A DNA stretch of 64,000 nt. Source: Isoetes taiwanensis (taxonomy: Eukaryota > Streptophyta > Lycopodiopsida > Isoetales > Isoetaceae). A model generated the notes under the pieces. That model searched no databases, was not told the DNA's origin, and was given only the letters and a program-made list of their open reading frames with translations. Location: contig JAJEKV010000028.1 in assembly GCA_021234155.1 (NCBI GenBank), positions 13,284,134-13,348,133 on the forward strand, written 5' to 3'. Below, piece after piece: positions 53,105-64,000 of the stretch (positions are counted from its first letter, which is position 1; the number at the start of each line of letters is the position of its first letter). The position numbers were made by a program, and so were the translations under genes.

Positions 53105-55235
53105 CCCCAAATCTGTTTCCAGACTTCCACCCTTGATAACTCCTACAGCCTTAGGAATATTACAGGTCATTATCCCTAAGCCAGGATAAGGTCATATCCA
53201 AATACTAAGAAATTAAACTGCTCTTAAATAATATAGAAATAAACTCTTATTCATAATCCAAAAGATAACATACTCCATTTTACAACCAAGTCAATAAAAA
53301 TCTTTCACATCATAAACATGACATCTAAGCCACAAATGTACCTGCAAGAAACCTAGTTACCTGCAGTTAAACAACCAAATATTAGCCAGTGAGGGTAATA
53401 ATGGAAGAACTAGCAGGTAAGCAATAGGTCTCTTGGGTATTCCCCTTCACCATGTCTTTAATGGTAAGTTTTTGCATGCAAACCCTGGAGCACAACTCAT
53501 GAATGTACTATCATAATGTAAGTCTGTCACAGATCTGTTCAATAAGTGGTCTGATCTGCTTAACTACTTCTGTAAAAAATGCCACACAGACTCCCTTACC
53601 TTGGAGTTACCTAGGGTCTACCAGTTGCAGCCATAGTAAATATTAATATGTATCCAAACAGCATAGAAATTGAAAGTTTAAGTTATGCTTCCAACTTTAC
53701 TCCTCTGTCCTTTCATAACTATGGTCTGATCAAAGAATTTAACAATTTTTTATCCGATAATCTACCCAAACTTCTAAATGGTGCATGCACTTTATATCAA
53801 GATGAACCAGGTGGTAGACTCGAGCACATGCTCCACAACCCATTAAATTATAAAATACAATTAATCCACCGGCCTATACTTCTACAAATCTGCTCATCAA
53901 TCTATTAAGTGCAATATAGGCCATTATATGTTGCACGAGCTATTTTATGCTACTATGCAGTCGCTTAAGCAGAGCACCCTCTTATCATTACCATCATAAT
54001 TATTCCAGTAACCCATTTATCTAGTGGTAATAAAAATTGTGTTTATACTTTCACAAACATATTCCTACAAACATCCCAAGCATGAAAGCTTATCATAGAT
54101 CCACAATTATCTGATCTATCTCAAGCCTAAATTATCTTTACCCTATTAACTTCATAAGAATCTGCTAAATATAACTACAAATTTCTAGAATTTAGCATGG
54201 ATAGCATTAACCTGAGTAGAGTTCGCTCCAAGGGGAAATCCCATGTGTCGAACTGCATCAGTCTTGTTTGCATAAATATCTTTGTTGCTGGCCACCTTAT
54301 TGGCATGCATTTCCTCCTTTCCTTTATTCTTGGGGGCCTGCTCTACGATTTCAACACTCTTCATGCTCCCATCACATACAGCAGCAGCATTGCATTTATT
54401 CACCAAAGGGATATCTATAGTCAGATTTGGATTTGAAGCACTAGTCGCCCTTGGCGAAATTCCTGGATCTTTTTTCTCTTTGGTGCAAGACTAGCTTCCA
54501 GCTCTAGCTTTCTTCTCGTAGACATGTTAAGATCACCCTTCTTTCTGCCCATGCTAGCTTGTGTAAGACTGGACGTGTCCTTAAGTAAGCCCTGTTCATA
54601 TCTGTGATGCCAGAAATTGTACGAGCTTTCATCATTATCTCGAAGGTGCTGATGCCAGGCATTCTTCTATCTCGATCATTCACGCCGTTAGCCGGATCCG
54701 GAGCCCTAAGGAATTTTTTTCTTTTTTCTTTGGAACTCTAACAAACATTTGCTTACGTCATTTAAAATACATACCTTGTCATTTATTTACATCTGTGCCA
54801 TAGTTTTTAACAAGGTCATCTTATTGTCATACCCAAAGGGTCATATGGCTATCAACTTATATTTTGTCCTGCATAACAACTTATACCATTAATAAAAAAT
54901 CCTACCTCCGACCTTTGTTCAGGGGGCTATTGCATATTTAGCCAAATTATGGAGCCAAAATCGCATAATATACATAGTAGGGTGTGCAGGGCCTTGCTAT
55001 ACCAAGGCCCTACCCTCCCAATGCTTTTATTTTCATTATCAGCACCTATAACATTTTTTCAGCAACATTATCATATCCCCTTTGTTATACAAAAGTCCCG
55101 GGAACTGTTTCTTTCTTCAGATAAATCTCAAAAAATGATTGCTAGTTTCTTTTTTTTCCAAAGCCATTTGTGATAAAAGTCTCTACCAAGCAAGCTATAT
55201 CCCCCGGCAACATCGTGATGGACTGAATAAAAGTA
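53105..55235. other. Gene-poor region downstream of the reverse transcriptase remnant
   Basis: On the minus strand, 54185-54420 gives a Lys-rich frame (VEQAPKNKGKEEMHANKVAS) and 54540-54700 gives MPGISTFEIMMKARTISGIT. These may be the 3' portion of the neighbouring element or an unrelated gene. No family recognised. Confidence 0.3.
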
Positions 55236-56995
55236 TTACATATACGGCAATACTTGTGATATGATAACTTTCAATGCATGCCAGTATGGTCTGCAGCTGT
55301 CTGCCTTAATGAACCTCAGTACTTCAAATGGGAGCTGATTTCTTTTATCATACCTTAAGATTGAAAAAAGTCCTCTGTCTCTGTCTAAAACCTGTATGGT
55401 GATATTCAGAAAATTACACTTGTATCCATACCTCATTGGACCATCAGTTTTGTACTCCGTTTCATCCTTCATACCTAAATGGTGCATATTGTATATTGTG
55501 GTTTCTGATTCCTGATTAAAAAACTCGTCAATGTCATTAGCATTTAACATCATAAGGTCATCCACGTACCTAGCAGCATTGTCAAACCTCTTTATATCTT
55601 TGAATCTTCCATCATGGGCAAGTTTAAGCATGAATCTAAGTTCGTACCATGCAAGGTAGAGATTACACCAAGCAGGACTACAGGAGAATCCCATAGGTAT
55701 GCCTTTTTCTGTCGCCATATATCCTGCCCCAATTTTAAATAACAGTGTGCTAACAGCCATCCATTAGCCTCTTTGAATTTATTTTTATCTACTACTCTCC
55801 AACAACTACTGTCCATGTCTTTTTTTATTAGTCTCACCTATTTTACTTCAAAGGAATCAGCTTTTTCTTTTATGAGCATATGTAATAGTTTCTGGTCTTT
55901 TCTCATATATTCCCATGTGACTTCGATAATGTCGTTCATAATCTCAATGATACCATCATCTCCAAATAACGGCATATTTTCGTAGCACTTCATGATATCA
56001 GCTGCAAATACACTATTTATTTTAAATGGTAGATTTAATACCACATCATATGAAGAGTTAACCATCCATGAAGCATTTATCTTTGTCTTGTTAAATAACC
56101 TGTATGGGGCTGTTTGCCATAGGCATATATTTGGCCATAATTCAATAATGTTGTTAAGCACTGTAGTAATCCATTGTGCAATGCGTACATAGATCGAATC
56201 ATAAGCATTTGTTAACCGCCTGTAATCAGCTTTATGAGCTTTGTAACTAGCCATAAGGTATGGTAGTTTTTCCACATCATTCTGTTCTTTTCCCAACAGC
56301 TCATAAATTATAGTGTTGCACATGCTTTTAATCTGTTCTGGGTTGTACTTGGTTTTCTCAAAGTCTGGACCTTCAAGTCTTTTCCTTGTCATTTCTAGGA
56401 TATGCTTTTTGCATATAAATCTAGGGTTATTATTGGCCTTATCCAATCCAGATATAAAGAAATTTCGGACTAGCCAATCCAGGTTCTTTTTTCACCTGTT
56501 GATCATCCCATAAAAACTTTTATTGGGTAGTTTTTTCTTCACCAAGATTATTTCCTCATGAGCATACTGTAATAACATCATGTTAATATTTGTTGTATCC
56601 GTGTCTGACAGGTCCATGGTGTCATATTTATGGACTTCCCAAAACTGTTGACAAAGTTTGAGAAAATCTTCTCTAAAACTTTGTATGCTAAGACTGCAAT
56701 CAGGGATGTGGTTTAAACCTTTGGCAAATGCCTCCCTCAACTTAGTACAATGGATAATCATTAAATCCGTTGTTCTAACATGCCCAATGCTAGGGTCAAT
56801 ATATTTAAGCATGTTTGGATTACTACATGGACATTTAATGTCCAAACCTTCAGCAAATAACAGATTTGGTCTGTAAATTTTGTCTTTAATCTGTTCTATA
56901 TATCTCCAGGCAAATGTAGTACTATCCATAAGCTGTTTACCTCTTTCCTGTAAAGCTTCATACCAGGCCAAATATTTTCCTGATGTCGATCTCAT
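55236..56995 (-). mobile_element. Decayed reverse-transcriptase element, Penelope/TERT-like
   Basis: A single frame from 56995 to about 55750 is broken by TGA at 56492 and TAG at 55838. A frameshift near 55750 then leads into 55760-55236. Order of motifs: a Cys pair (KCPCSNP), GHVRTTDLMII and LREAFAKGLNHIP; LPYLMASYKAHKADYRRLTN; palm block A with catalytic Asp (FAADIMKCYENMP); block B (GIPMGFSCSPAWCNLYLAWY); catalytic RYVDDLMMLN; then the C-terminal helices shared with the fragment at 29.2 kb. Block B (IPMG..C.P...NL.L..YE) and RY.DD..LN resemble Penelope-like elements rather than LINE or LTR reverse transcriptases. No GIY-YIG endonuclease was identified. Confidence 0.7.
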
Positions 56996-58301
56996 CTAAA
57001 GCCTTTGACAAAAACGTAAGATGTACTATTTTTTTGTCATTTGTTTCCTTACAATCACAAGGCCCCCAAAAATTAACTTGCAGTCATAATCATGATGGAA
57101 ACATGTATAAGGGTGGTTTTTAATACATGCAAGTCATAATGTCAATAAAAACTAGATGACTTTCATGGTTTTGTAATATCACTACTAGTTTGATCATAGT
57201 TCTTATACTAATTCTATGTCTTACACTAGTTTCTTAAAATTAGTACTAGTTTAGGAGGTGATTTTTAAGCATGCATTGCAATATTATAATTAGAGATGAT
57301 TTTGCATACTAGTTAACACTATCGTATACATAGTTTTAACCCGGTTTTAATCCTCCAAAGTTTTTTTTATTGGTTCAAAAACCATGTTTGATTTTGAAGG
57401 GTGTTATGTTTTTTGGCACATGCTTATTTACTATGCTTGTTAGCAGTCTATTATGTTGGTTTATATTGTTGTTTATTTAATATACTTATTTCAATCCTTA
57501 AAGTTATTACGAACTTTGAGCATAATTTTTTACATTAACTAGTATTTCCAACTATTATATCTAATTTTGCACTACTTTTAGAGCATGATCCCTATTTGTA
57601 ATTATAGACTATGTTATGTACATTGACTTGTTTAGTGGTTGCATGGTGTGGTCTATGTTTTCTACCTAAGTGTACATTTGTACTTTTCTTTTCGGCAATG
57701 TATTATGTGTGGTATACTATTTAGTATCCATACAGTGTGCACATTTTGTCAAAGAGGTCTTAGATTATTTAAAATGTTTATCATGCATGATTTAGGTGTT
57801 CCCTTGCATATTTAGAGTGGTGAAGAGCTCTAGAGGTATGGTGTAGAGCATCATTGTCAAGGATTCTCTTATAGCAACAATGACAAATCCTTTCGTTACC
57901 AACAATGTATCATTCTAGCCTAGATTCTAGCGAAAGTTGAGGGCATAAGTCACTTGTGATAAGGGGTATTAATGTCCAAAACTCTAATTAACGTCGAGCA
58001 TGTTCCTAAGACTTTTATTTCTTATAATAAGCAATGTTCAATTTTAGATGTATGGATAGAGAAATAATGTAGTGAATCAATGATACATTTCTCCATCCTC
58101 ATTTCCATCTAACCTTATTTTAGAAGTCCGTTAGCCAAGCTAAAATCATAAAATCTCAAGAAAGTACAAGATCCTTTTTTAGACTCCAACAATATTCATA
58201 TCCATTGTAACATCTAGAAATAAGGCGCCAAACGTTCAAATAATTAACTTCACCTAGGCAACAACGTAAAACAACATGCTTTACTTATATTCAACACTGA
58301 C
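56996..58301. other. Gene-free AT-rich stretch
   Basis: Nothing supported as coding, RNA or structured repeat. It is directly upstream (5') of the reverse-transcriptase remnant, so it may include that element's eroded leader. Confidence 0.4.
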
Positions 58302-60790
58302 AAAACCTAAACCCTACATATTTCGTAGGGTTTAAGTATCAGGGTACCAAAACCGCTCCATCTGCTAATTCCATCGTTCAAACGGTAGCTCATCTCCCAA
58401 GGAACGTCTCCGAAAAGAAAAAATGGCCATCCACCGCACGGATGTGCCAAACCCCAAATTCTCCCCTTTTCGACATAGGGGCACTAGGGGGAAATGAAGC
58501 GTTCCCCCAGTTCGCCACTCTAGCAAGCTCGGAATGTGGTTTTGAGTTCGCGCATGAGTCCGTAGCATCCAATTTACTCTAGGGACCAACTATTATGATC
58601 GGCGAAGCCAAACTCGACTCGCTATGGGCAACTAGCAGACCTTCCGCTCAACGCACTTGGCATTGCTCAATGCACTTATAATCCAAAGATAGCATGTAGT
58701 CGGCAATCCGGGCTTTTGAACGATCTCTGCAAACATGTGTCATAGGGTAACTCTAGCCTTCTGGATGCAACCGTGCAGTCGAACTATTGTTCCATACCTT
58801 CTAGCATGCTCGGTCGCACAATGTCTAGCTTGTTACGAGCCATCGCGACGAGGCAAGTCTGGAACTGGTACTTGGGGGAGGGTTTTTTGTTCTCCTCCTC
58901 TTCAAACCCTAGAGAAAACCCTGCAAGCAAGCTCTCGGCCACTTCAGAGGCAGGGAGGGCTGCCAAAACCTAAACCCTACATATTTTGTAGGGTTTAAGT
59001 ATCGGGGCACCAAAACCACTCCATCTGCTAATCCCACCATTCAAACGGTAGCTCATCTCCCAAGGAACGTCTCCGAAAAGAAAAAATGGCCATCCACCAG
59101 ATGGATGTGCCAAACCCCAAATTTCCCCCCTTTTCGACGTAGGGGCACTAGGGGGAATTGAAGTGTTCCCCTAGTTCGCCACTCTAGCGATCTCGGAATG
59201 TGGTTTTGAGTTTGTGCATGAGTCCATAGCATCCAATTTACTTTAGGGACCAACTATTATGATCGATGGAGCCAAAAATCTTCTCAACAAAAAACATCAA
59301 CTCAAACAACTCAAGCCAATATAGAATATTCTGGAATATTCTAGATACACACGGGTTCGACTCGTTCTAGCCGACCTTTCGCTCAACACACTCGGCCTTG
59401 CCTAGTGCACTTATAATCTAAAGATACCATATAGTCAGCAATCCGGGCTTTTGACCCATCGCGACGGGGCAATTATGGAACTCGTGCCTGGGGGGTGTTT
59501 TTTGTGCTCCTCCTCTTCGAACTCTAGAGGAAACCCTGCAAGCAAGCTCTCGACCAATTCAGAGCCAGGGAGGGCTGACACAAAACCTAAACCCTATATA
59601 TTTCGTAGGGTTTAAGTATCGAAGCACCAAAACTGCTCCATTTGCTAATCCCACCATTCAAAGGGTAGCTCATCTACCAGGAACGGCTCCGAAAAGAAAA
59701 AATGGCCATCCACTGCACGGATGTACCAAACCCCCTTTTCGACGTAGGGGCACGAGGGGGAAATGAAGTGTTCCCCCAGTTCCCCACTCTAGCGATCACG
59801 GAATGTGGTTTTGAGTTCGTGCATGAGTCTGTAGCATCCAATTTACTTTAGGGACCAACTATTATGACCGATGGAGCCAAACTAGACTCGTTGTGGGCAA
59901 CTAGCCGACCTTTCTCTCAACGCACTCGGCCTTGCCTAGTGCACTTATAATCTAAAGATATCATATATTCAGCAATTCGGGCTTTTGAGCGGGCAAGTAT
60001 GGAACCGGTACCGAGGGTGTTTTTGTTCTCCTCCTCTTCGAACTCTAGAGGAAACTCTGCAAGCAAGCTCTCGACCACTTCAGAGGCAGGGAGTGCTGCC
60101 AAAACCTAAACCCTACATATTTCGTAGGGTTTAAGTATCGGGGCACCAAAACCACTCCATCTGCTAATCCCACCGTTCAAAGGATAGCTCATCTACCAAG
60201 AAACGTCTCCAAAAAGAAAAAATGGCCATCCACCGCACGGATGTGCCAAACTTCAAATTTCCCCCTTTTCGACGTAGGGGCGCGAGTGGGAAATGAAGTG
60301 TTTCCCCATTTCCCCACTCTAGCGAGCTCGGAATGTGGTTTTGAGTTCGCGCAGTCTGTAGCATCCAATTTACTCCCTAGACCAACTATTATGATCGACA
60401 GAGCCAAACTCGACTCGTTATGGGCAACTAGCCGACCTTTCGCTCAACGTACTCGGCCTTGCCTAGTGCACTTATAATCTAAAGATAGCATGTAATTGGC
60501 AATCTGGGCTTTTGAGCCATCGCGACGGGGCAAGTATGGAACAGGTGCCGGGGGTGTTTTTTGTTCTCCTCCTCTTCAAACCCTAGAGGAAACCCTGCAA
60601 GCAAGCTCTCGGCCACTTTAGAGGCGGGGTGGGCTGCCATAACCTAAACCCTATATATTTCGTAGGGTTTAAGTATCAGGGCACCAAAACTGCTCCATCT
60701 GCTAATCCCATTGTTCAAACGGTAGCTCATCTCCCAACGAACGTCTCCGAAAAGAAAAAATGGCCATATTTTCGACGTAGGGGCATGACG
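58302..60790. repeat. Tandem array of five 520-660 bp units, each opening with a telobox-like hairpin
   Basis: Units start at about 58302, 58965, 59582, 60101 and 60640; the last is cut off near 60790. Each opens with CCTAAACCCTAC.TATTT.GTAGGGTTTAAG, in which AAACCCTAC and GTAGGGTTT pair as a 9-bp stem (58309-58317 with 58325-58333 in the first; the AT-variant units read TAT). Length differs through deletions in the second half of the unit. Units share GAACGTCTCCGAAAAGAAAA and ATGGCC..CCAC. AAACCCTA is the plant telomere unit and the telo-box promoter motif, but no perfect telomeric array is present. Open frames within units are repeated shadows without conserved motifs. Confidence 0.85.
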
Positions 60791-62330
60791 AGGCAATATG
60801 TTGCAGAAAGACATTTTATAAATTTCGATTTAATATCATGTTCCTCTTCATTGCAGTTGAAGAGCTGTGTACATAGAACTTATCAGATGTCTACATAGTG
60901 TGTTTCCGCTTAGGAGATGTCTACATAGAACTAATGTCTACTGTGTTTCTCGAGAATGCTCGTCTTAATAAAAAGGAAACCTTTCGAATTAAGATTGTCC
61001 TGTCGTGCATCAAGTCTTGTGGTTTAGACGGAAGCATTTGCATTGATCACATATATATTTCAAAAACAAATGAACAAGATCACTTAAAATTCTAAATGTC
61101 AGAATAGGGCAAGAAATGGCAGACACACAATTTTAATATTCTCTCTCCTTTTGAGTTCTCCATAACTCTAGCTCTGTGTATACATAGGGCATTACCAACC
61201 CATGTGAGTTCAAAATGGTCGTGTCTTGCTTCTAGACCTTAACCTTGGGCAATTTAGGCAGTCATGTCTGCTTCTAGAATTTTAAGTGCTGATGAAGTAA
61301 TAAATCATTACTTATGCTTTAGACATGGCATATGGTCTGAGTCCTTTATCCTAGCAAGTTTCACAACTAACCCCCATAGCCAGTACTGCATATTATTCTA
61401 AGGATTCGTTGGCAAAATTTCTTGCAATTATATGAGGCTGGGAATGACTATGGTGCAAACAACGACACTATTAAAGAGGTAAGTCACTAGGATATGCTCT
61501 AGCATTTCTCAAATGATAAGTTTAAAAATTGTCTCAAATTTGGAGTTTGGTATGAATTTAAGGAAAAAAATCTTTGTTGTGATATTGCGGAACTTCCACC
61601 CAAATTCGTCCCCATTATTAGATCATGACTTGATTTGAGCAGTTGATTGTGCATGATGGTCAGATTATCAGTATCGATATTGCAATCTTTATGGTTTGAA
61701 TTCAGGGTATGTAATGGAAGGCACCCAAATGGTGGAGCATAAAAAACAATCATGTTTCTGAGACATAAATCATACAGGCGTTTTATACTCTCTATAATTT
61801 CATTTAACACTGTGGTGATCAAGGGGGAAAGTACTTAATACTCCCAACAAAGATTTTCCTTAAGTTCATACCAAGGAGAAATAGAAATGTATTCTAAGAA
61901 ATATGGAGATGTACGAAAAAAAAAAACGGCAAATCCAGCATAGTTACCATCAACGACAAATCCAGCATAGTTAAAAAATCCGTATACAAAATGGAATACC
62001 GTTACAAAAAACGTCGTATTTGTGTTAAAACTATGCCGTATATTTTTTTTTCTAGTTTTTTTGTAACAAAAACTTATGAACGAATTTTTTCCGTCCCTTA
62101 ACCTAACCTAATACAGACCGAAGCTGACTGAAGCCGCTGCCGGAAATGCTCGTCTCACCTACAGATTGAAGCCCTGTCACAGATCGAAATTGCATGCACT
62201 AATTAGATGAGAGGTCGGAATCACAGATTGTAGCCGTTTAAGCAGGTAAGAACCAGATTAGATTTAGATTTAGAACCAGTTCTGAAACCAAGTACCCCCT
62301 ATATAAAGAAGTAGATCTTTGCGAGTCAGA
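60791..62330. other. No supported gene
   Basis: Includes a short duplication (AGATGTCTACATAG near 60886 and 60916) and a segment at 61925-62050 with repeated GACAAATCCAGCATAGTTA and its partner ACTATGCCGTAT, which could pair weakly. Otherwise ordinary. Confidence 0.35.
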
Positions 62331-64000
62331 TGGTCCTCGAATCTTAGCACATCTATGATGACCAGGAAGAAGAGTGGCTTTATTCTGAAAATGAGCGCTT
62401 TATGCTACAGGTGGATGAGGAGAGGTTTTTGCGAGACTTGGTGAAATTGTTTCTGAGTTTGTTGGCAAAAGAAAACATCATAGGCATAGATTGAAAAAGA
62501 AACAACACCGCTCAAAGCCACTGATTTGAGTCAACTAGTGCTTCTTGTCCCTTTGGCTTCTTGCTTGAACATAATATCTCCCTTTCATTTTTGTAAATGA
62601 TGTTGTGGGGATACTAACTGTATAGTTTGTTATGTTTTGGCAGATACATATTATCACTGGCTGGCATTGAGAAAGATCTTCTTATAGACGGGCCACGGGG
62701 AATATCTGCTGTGGAAGCAGTGATGCCATTTTTGTCCTACAACATGATAACCCGCCTATTCCTCTCAGGTGGGCATCTGAGGTTAAAGTGTTATATGATA
62801 TTATAATGTTAACAAAATCTCAACTATCTGCAACTAACTGGCTGCAGTTATGTGACAGAGACAGAGAAGAGAGGCACTTCCTTTATATCCTCATAGGCAT
62901 ATTATAGCAGGACTTGCATCAGTTATTGGGGGGCTTGTTGCACCATATGAAAGGGCCACTCATGTACATCAGAGACCTCTAGTCAACTGGCTGTGGGCAT
63001 GCAGTCATCATCCCTTCGATCCATTTTCGAACACTTTAGGCATTAGCTAACTATTGCTGGACACTGCACTGGTGATTTTCCAGCTATTGCAATTTTCCAT
63101 GCTGAGGGCTAAGCATCTGTCTTTCAAAATTAGGAAAACATTGACAAACAAGAACATAAATGTTTCAGTAAGCATTCTTTTATATGGAAGTGGAATCCTT
63201 TATTCTAGCTGAAACTGGTTGCTGATCCACCTTCCGCTTCCACTTCCCCTTGTACTTGGTGGGAATGCTGGGTATTGTTTATGCTCATCTTGTTTGCTTG
63301 CAATGTGAATGTGTTCGAAATTTTCTCAACAAATATTTGTCTATCTTTATGGTCCTCTCTTCTGCAAATGCATGGTTATGAAAGCTTTCTGTGTTTATTC
63401 TCTAATTGATGTAACTGAGCTAGACATCTCAATTGGAATCCAGTTGGACAAGCACTAAGTTGAATTGCCAATTTGGGCAGCCAGGCTTCATTGCTGCAGC
63501 CTTTGGTGGTAGGAGCTCCTAGCCCCCTTAATCTACGACAAGACATCCCTGTTTCCTGTAAAAAGATTGGGCGTGGATTGTATATTTTTAGTTGCATCAT
63601 CTCATGCTTGCATCTTATTATTTACTAACTTTTCATATATTTGTTTTGCAGCGGAACTCAATATATGCACAAGTAGATGAGGCACTGCATACTATAAGAG
63701 AGTCTACTCAGGTCAGCATTTATGCTTGTTGATATGTTTAGACATGAATATCTTTTTATACTAACTGTTTTTGTGATTCTAAGACTAGATACAAATTTAA
63801 TCTATCCAAGGCATTTTATAATTTGCAATCCGGTGATATGACATACAGGCTATTCAATCCTTCACAAATCAGTATTTGAGGACACCACTTGGAGAAGCTG
63901 TGAAATGTCAAAAGCCAAATCTGTACCAGAACTTTGGCTTGACAAGTTTTACAAGAAAACCACTAATCTTCTAGAACCAATTCCTCATGAATTAGGACAA
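62331..64000 (+). other. Possible exons of an unrecognised gene running off the window
   Basis: Coding-looking blocks with plausible splice borders: about 62350-62500 (EEEWLYSENERFMLQVDEER), 62642-62767 (YILSLAGIEKDLLIDGPRGI, then AVMPFLSYNMITRLFLS), and 63652-63711 (RNSIYAQVDEALHTIREST). The last could join 63849-63960 (AIQSFTNQYLRTPLGEAVKC). A segment near 62905-63000 also reads as protein in places (IGGLVAPYERATHVHQRPLV) but contains breaks. The family is not recognised; it could be the 5' part of a gene continuing past 64000 or a decayed copy. Confidence 0.35.

Noticed and set aside
58302-60790. A true interstitial telomere array
   Set aside because: Each unit has only one or two telomere-like repeats in a hairpin; there is no run of TTTAGGG units.
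58302-60790. rRNA or spacer repeats
   Set aside because: No 5S, 18S or 25S sequence was recognised in any unit.

Overview
This is a stretch of plant nuclear genome. The evidence is spliced genes with GT-AG introns (about 64-480 nt), a plant-type FAM91 gene, an exon of ALG13, remains of a plant P2B calcium ATPase, plant-type copia and CACTA elements, and low gene density in AT-rich, repeat-laden DNA. The mix of LINEs, a Penelope-like or TERT-like reverse transcriptase and lineage-specific unknown ORFs leans towards a large non-seed-plant genome such as a fern. That placement is inference; nothing seen identifies the species. Layout: 0.1-5.0 kb carries a complete ten-exon FAM91 gene (minus strand). 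7.7-8.6 kb is an intronless RCK/CDKF-4-like kinase (minus), probably a retrocopy. 9-21 kb is repeat territory: two LINE 3' fragments, an insertion consisting only of a poly(A) tail, a decayed P2B Ca2+-ATPase, copia fragments, a tRNA-like SINE piece, an L1-ORF1-like domain and several tandem duplications. 21.3-24.3 kb (minus) is the most unusual object: a decayed spliced gene joining a ParB/sulfiredoxin-like domain to a beta-class DNA methyltransferase-like domain, with 14-bp palindromes in one intron and just downstream. 24.7-27 kb holds a hairpin minisatellite, purine-rich DNA and a poly(A)-tailed retroelement. 28.4-30.2 kb is a reverse-transcriptase fragment cut by a CACTA-type terminus carrying ten CACGTG boxes. 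31.4-33.1 kb is an intact 435-aa intronless ORF of unknown function behind a cluster of heat-shock-element-like sites. 37-40.2 kb is a small Cys-rich gene split by a LINE; a diverged copy without the LINE lies at 45.0-45.35 kb. 47.1-48.6 kb has exons of a SET-domain (Rubisco LSMT-like) protein. 51.6-51.8 kb is a lone first exon of ALG13. 52.9-53.1 kb is a nested foldback. 55.2-57.0 kb is a longer decayed copy of the reverse transcriptase. 58.3-60.8 kb is a five-unit tandem array whose units begin with a telobox-like hairpin. 62.3-64 kb has possible exons of an unrecognised gene running off the window. Only the FAM91 gene, the kinase and the 435-aa ORF look intact. Most other coding sequence is fragmentary and is best read as a record of nested insertion and decay.
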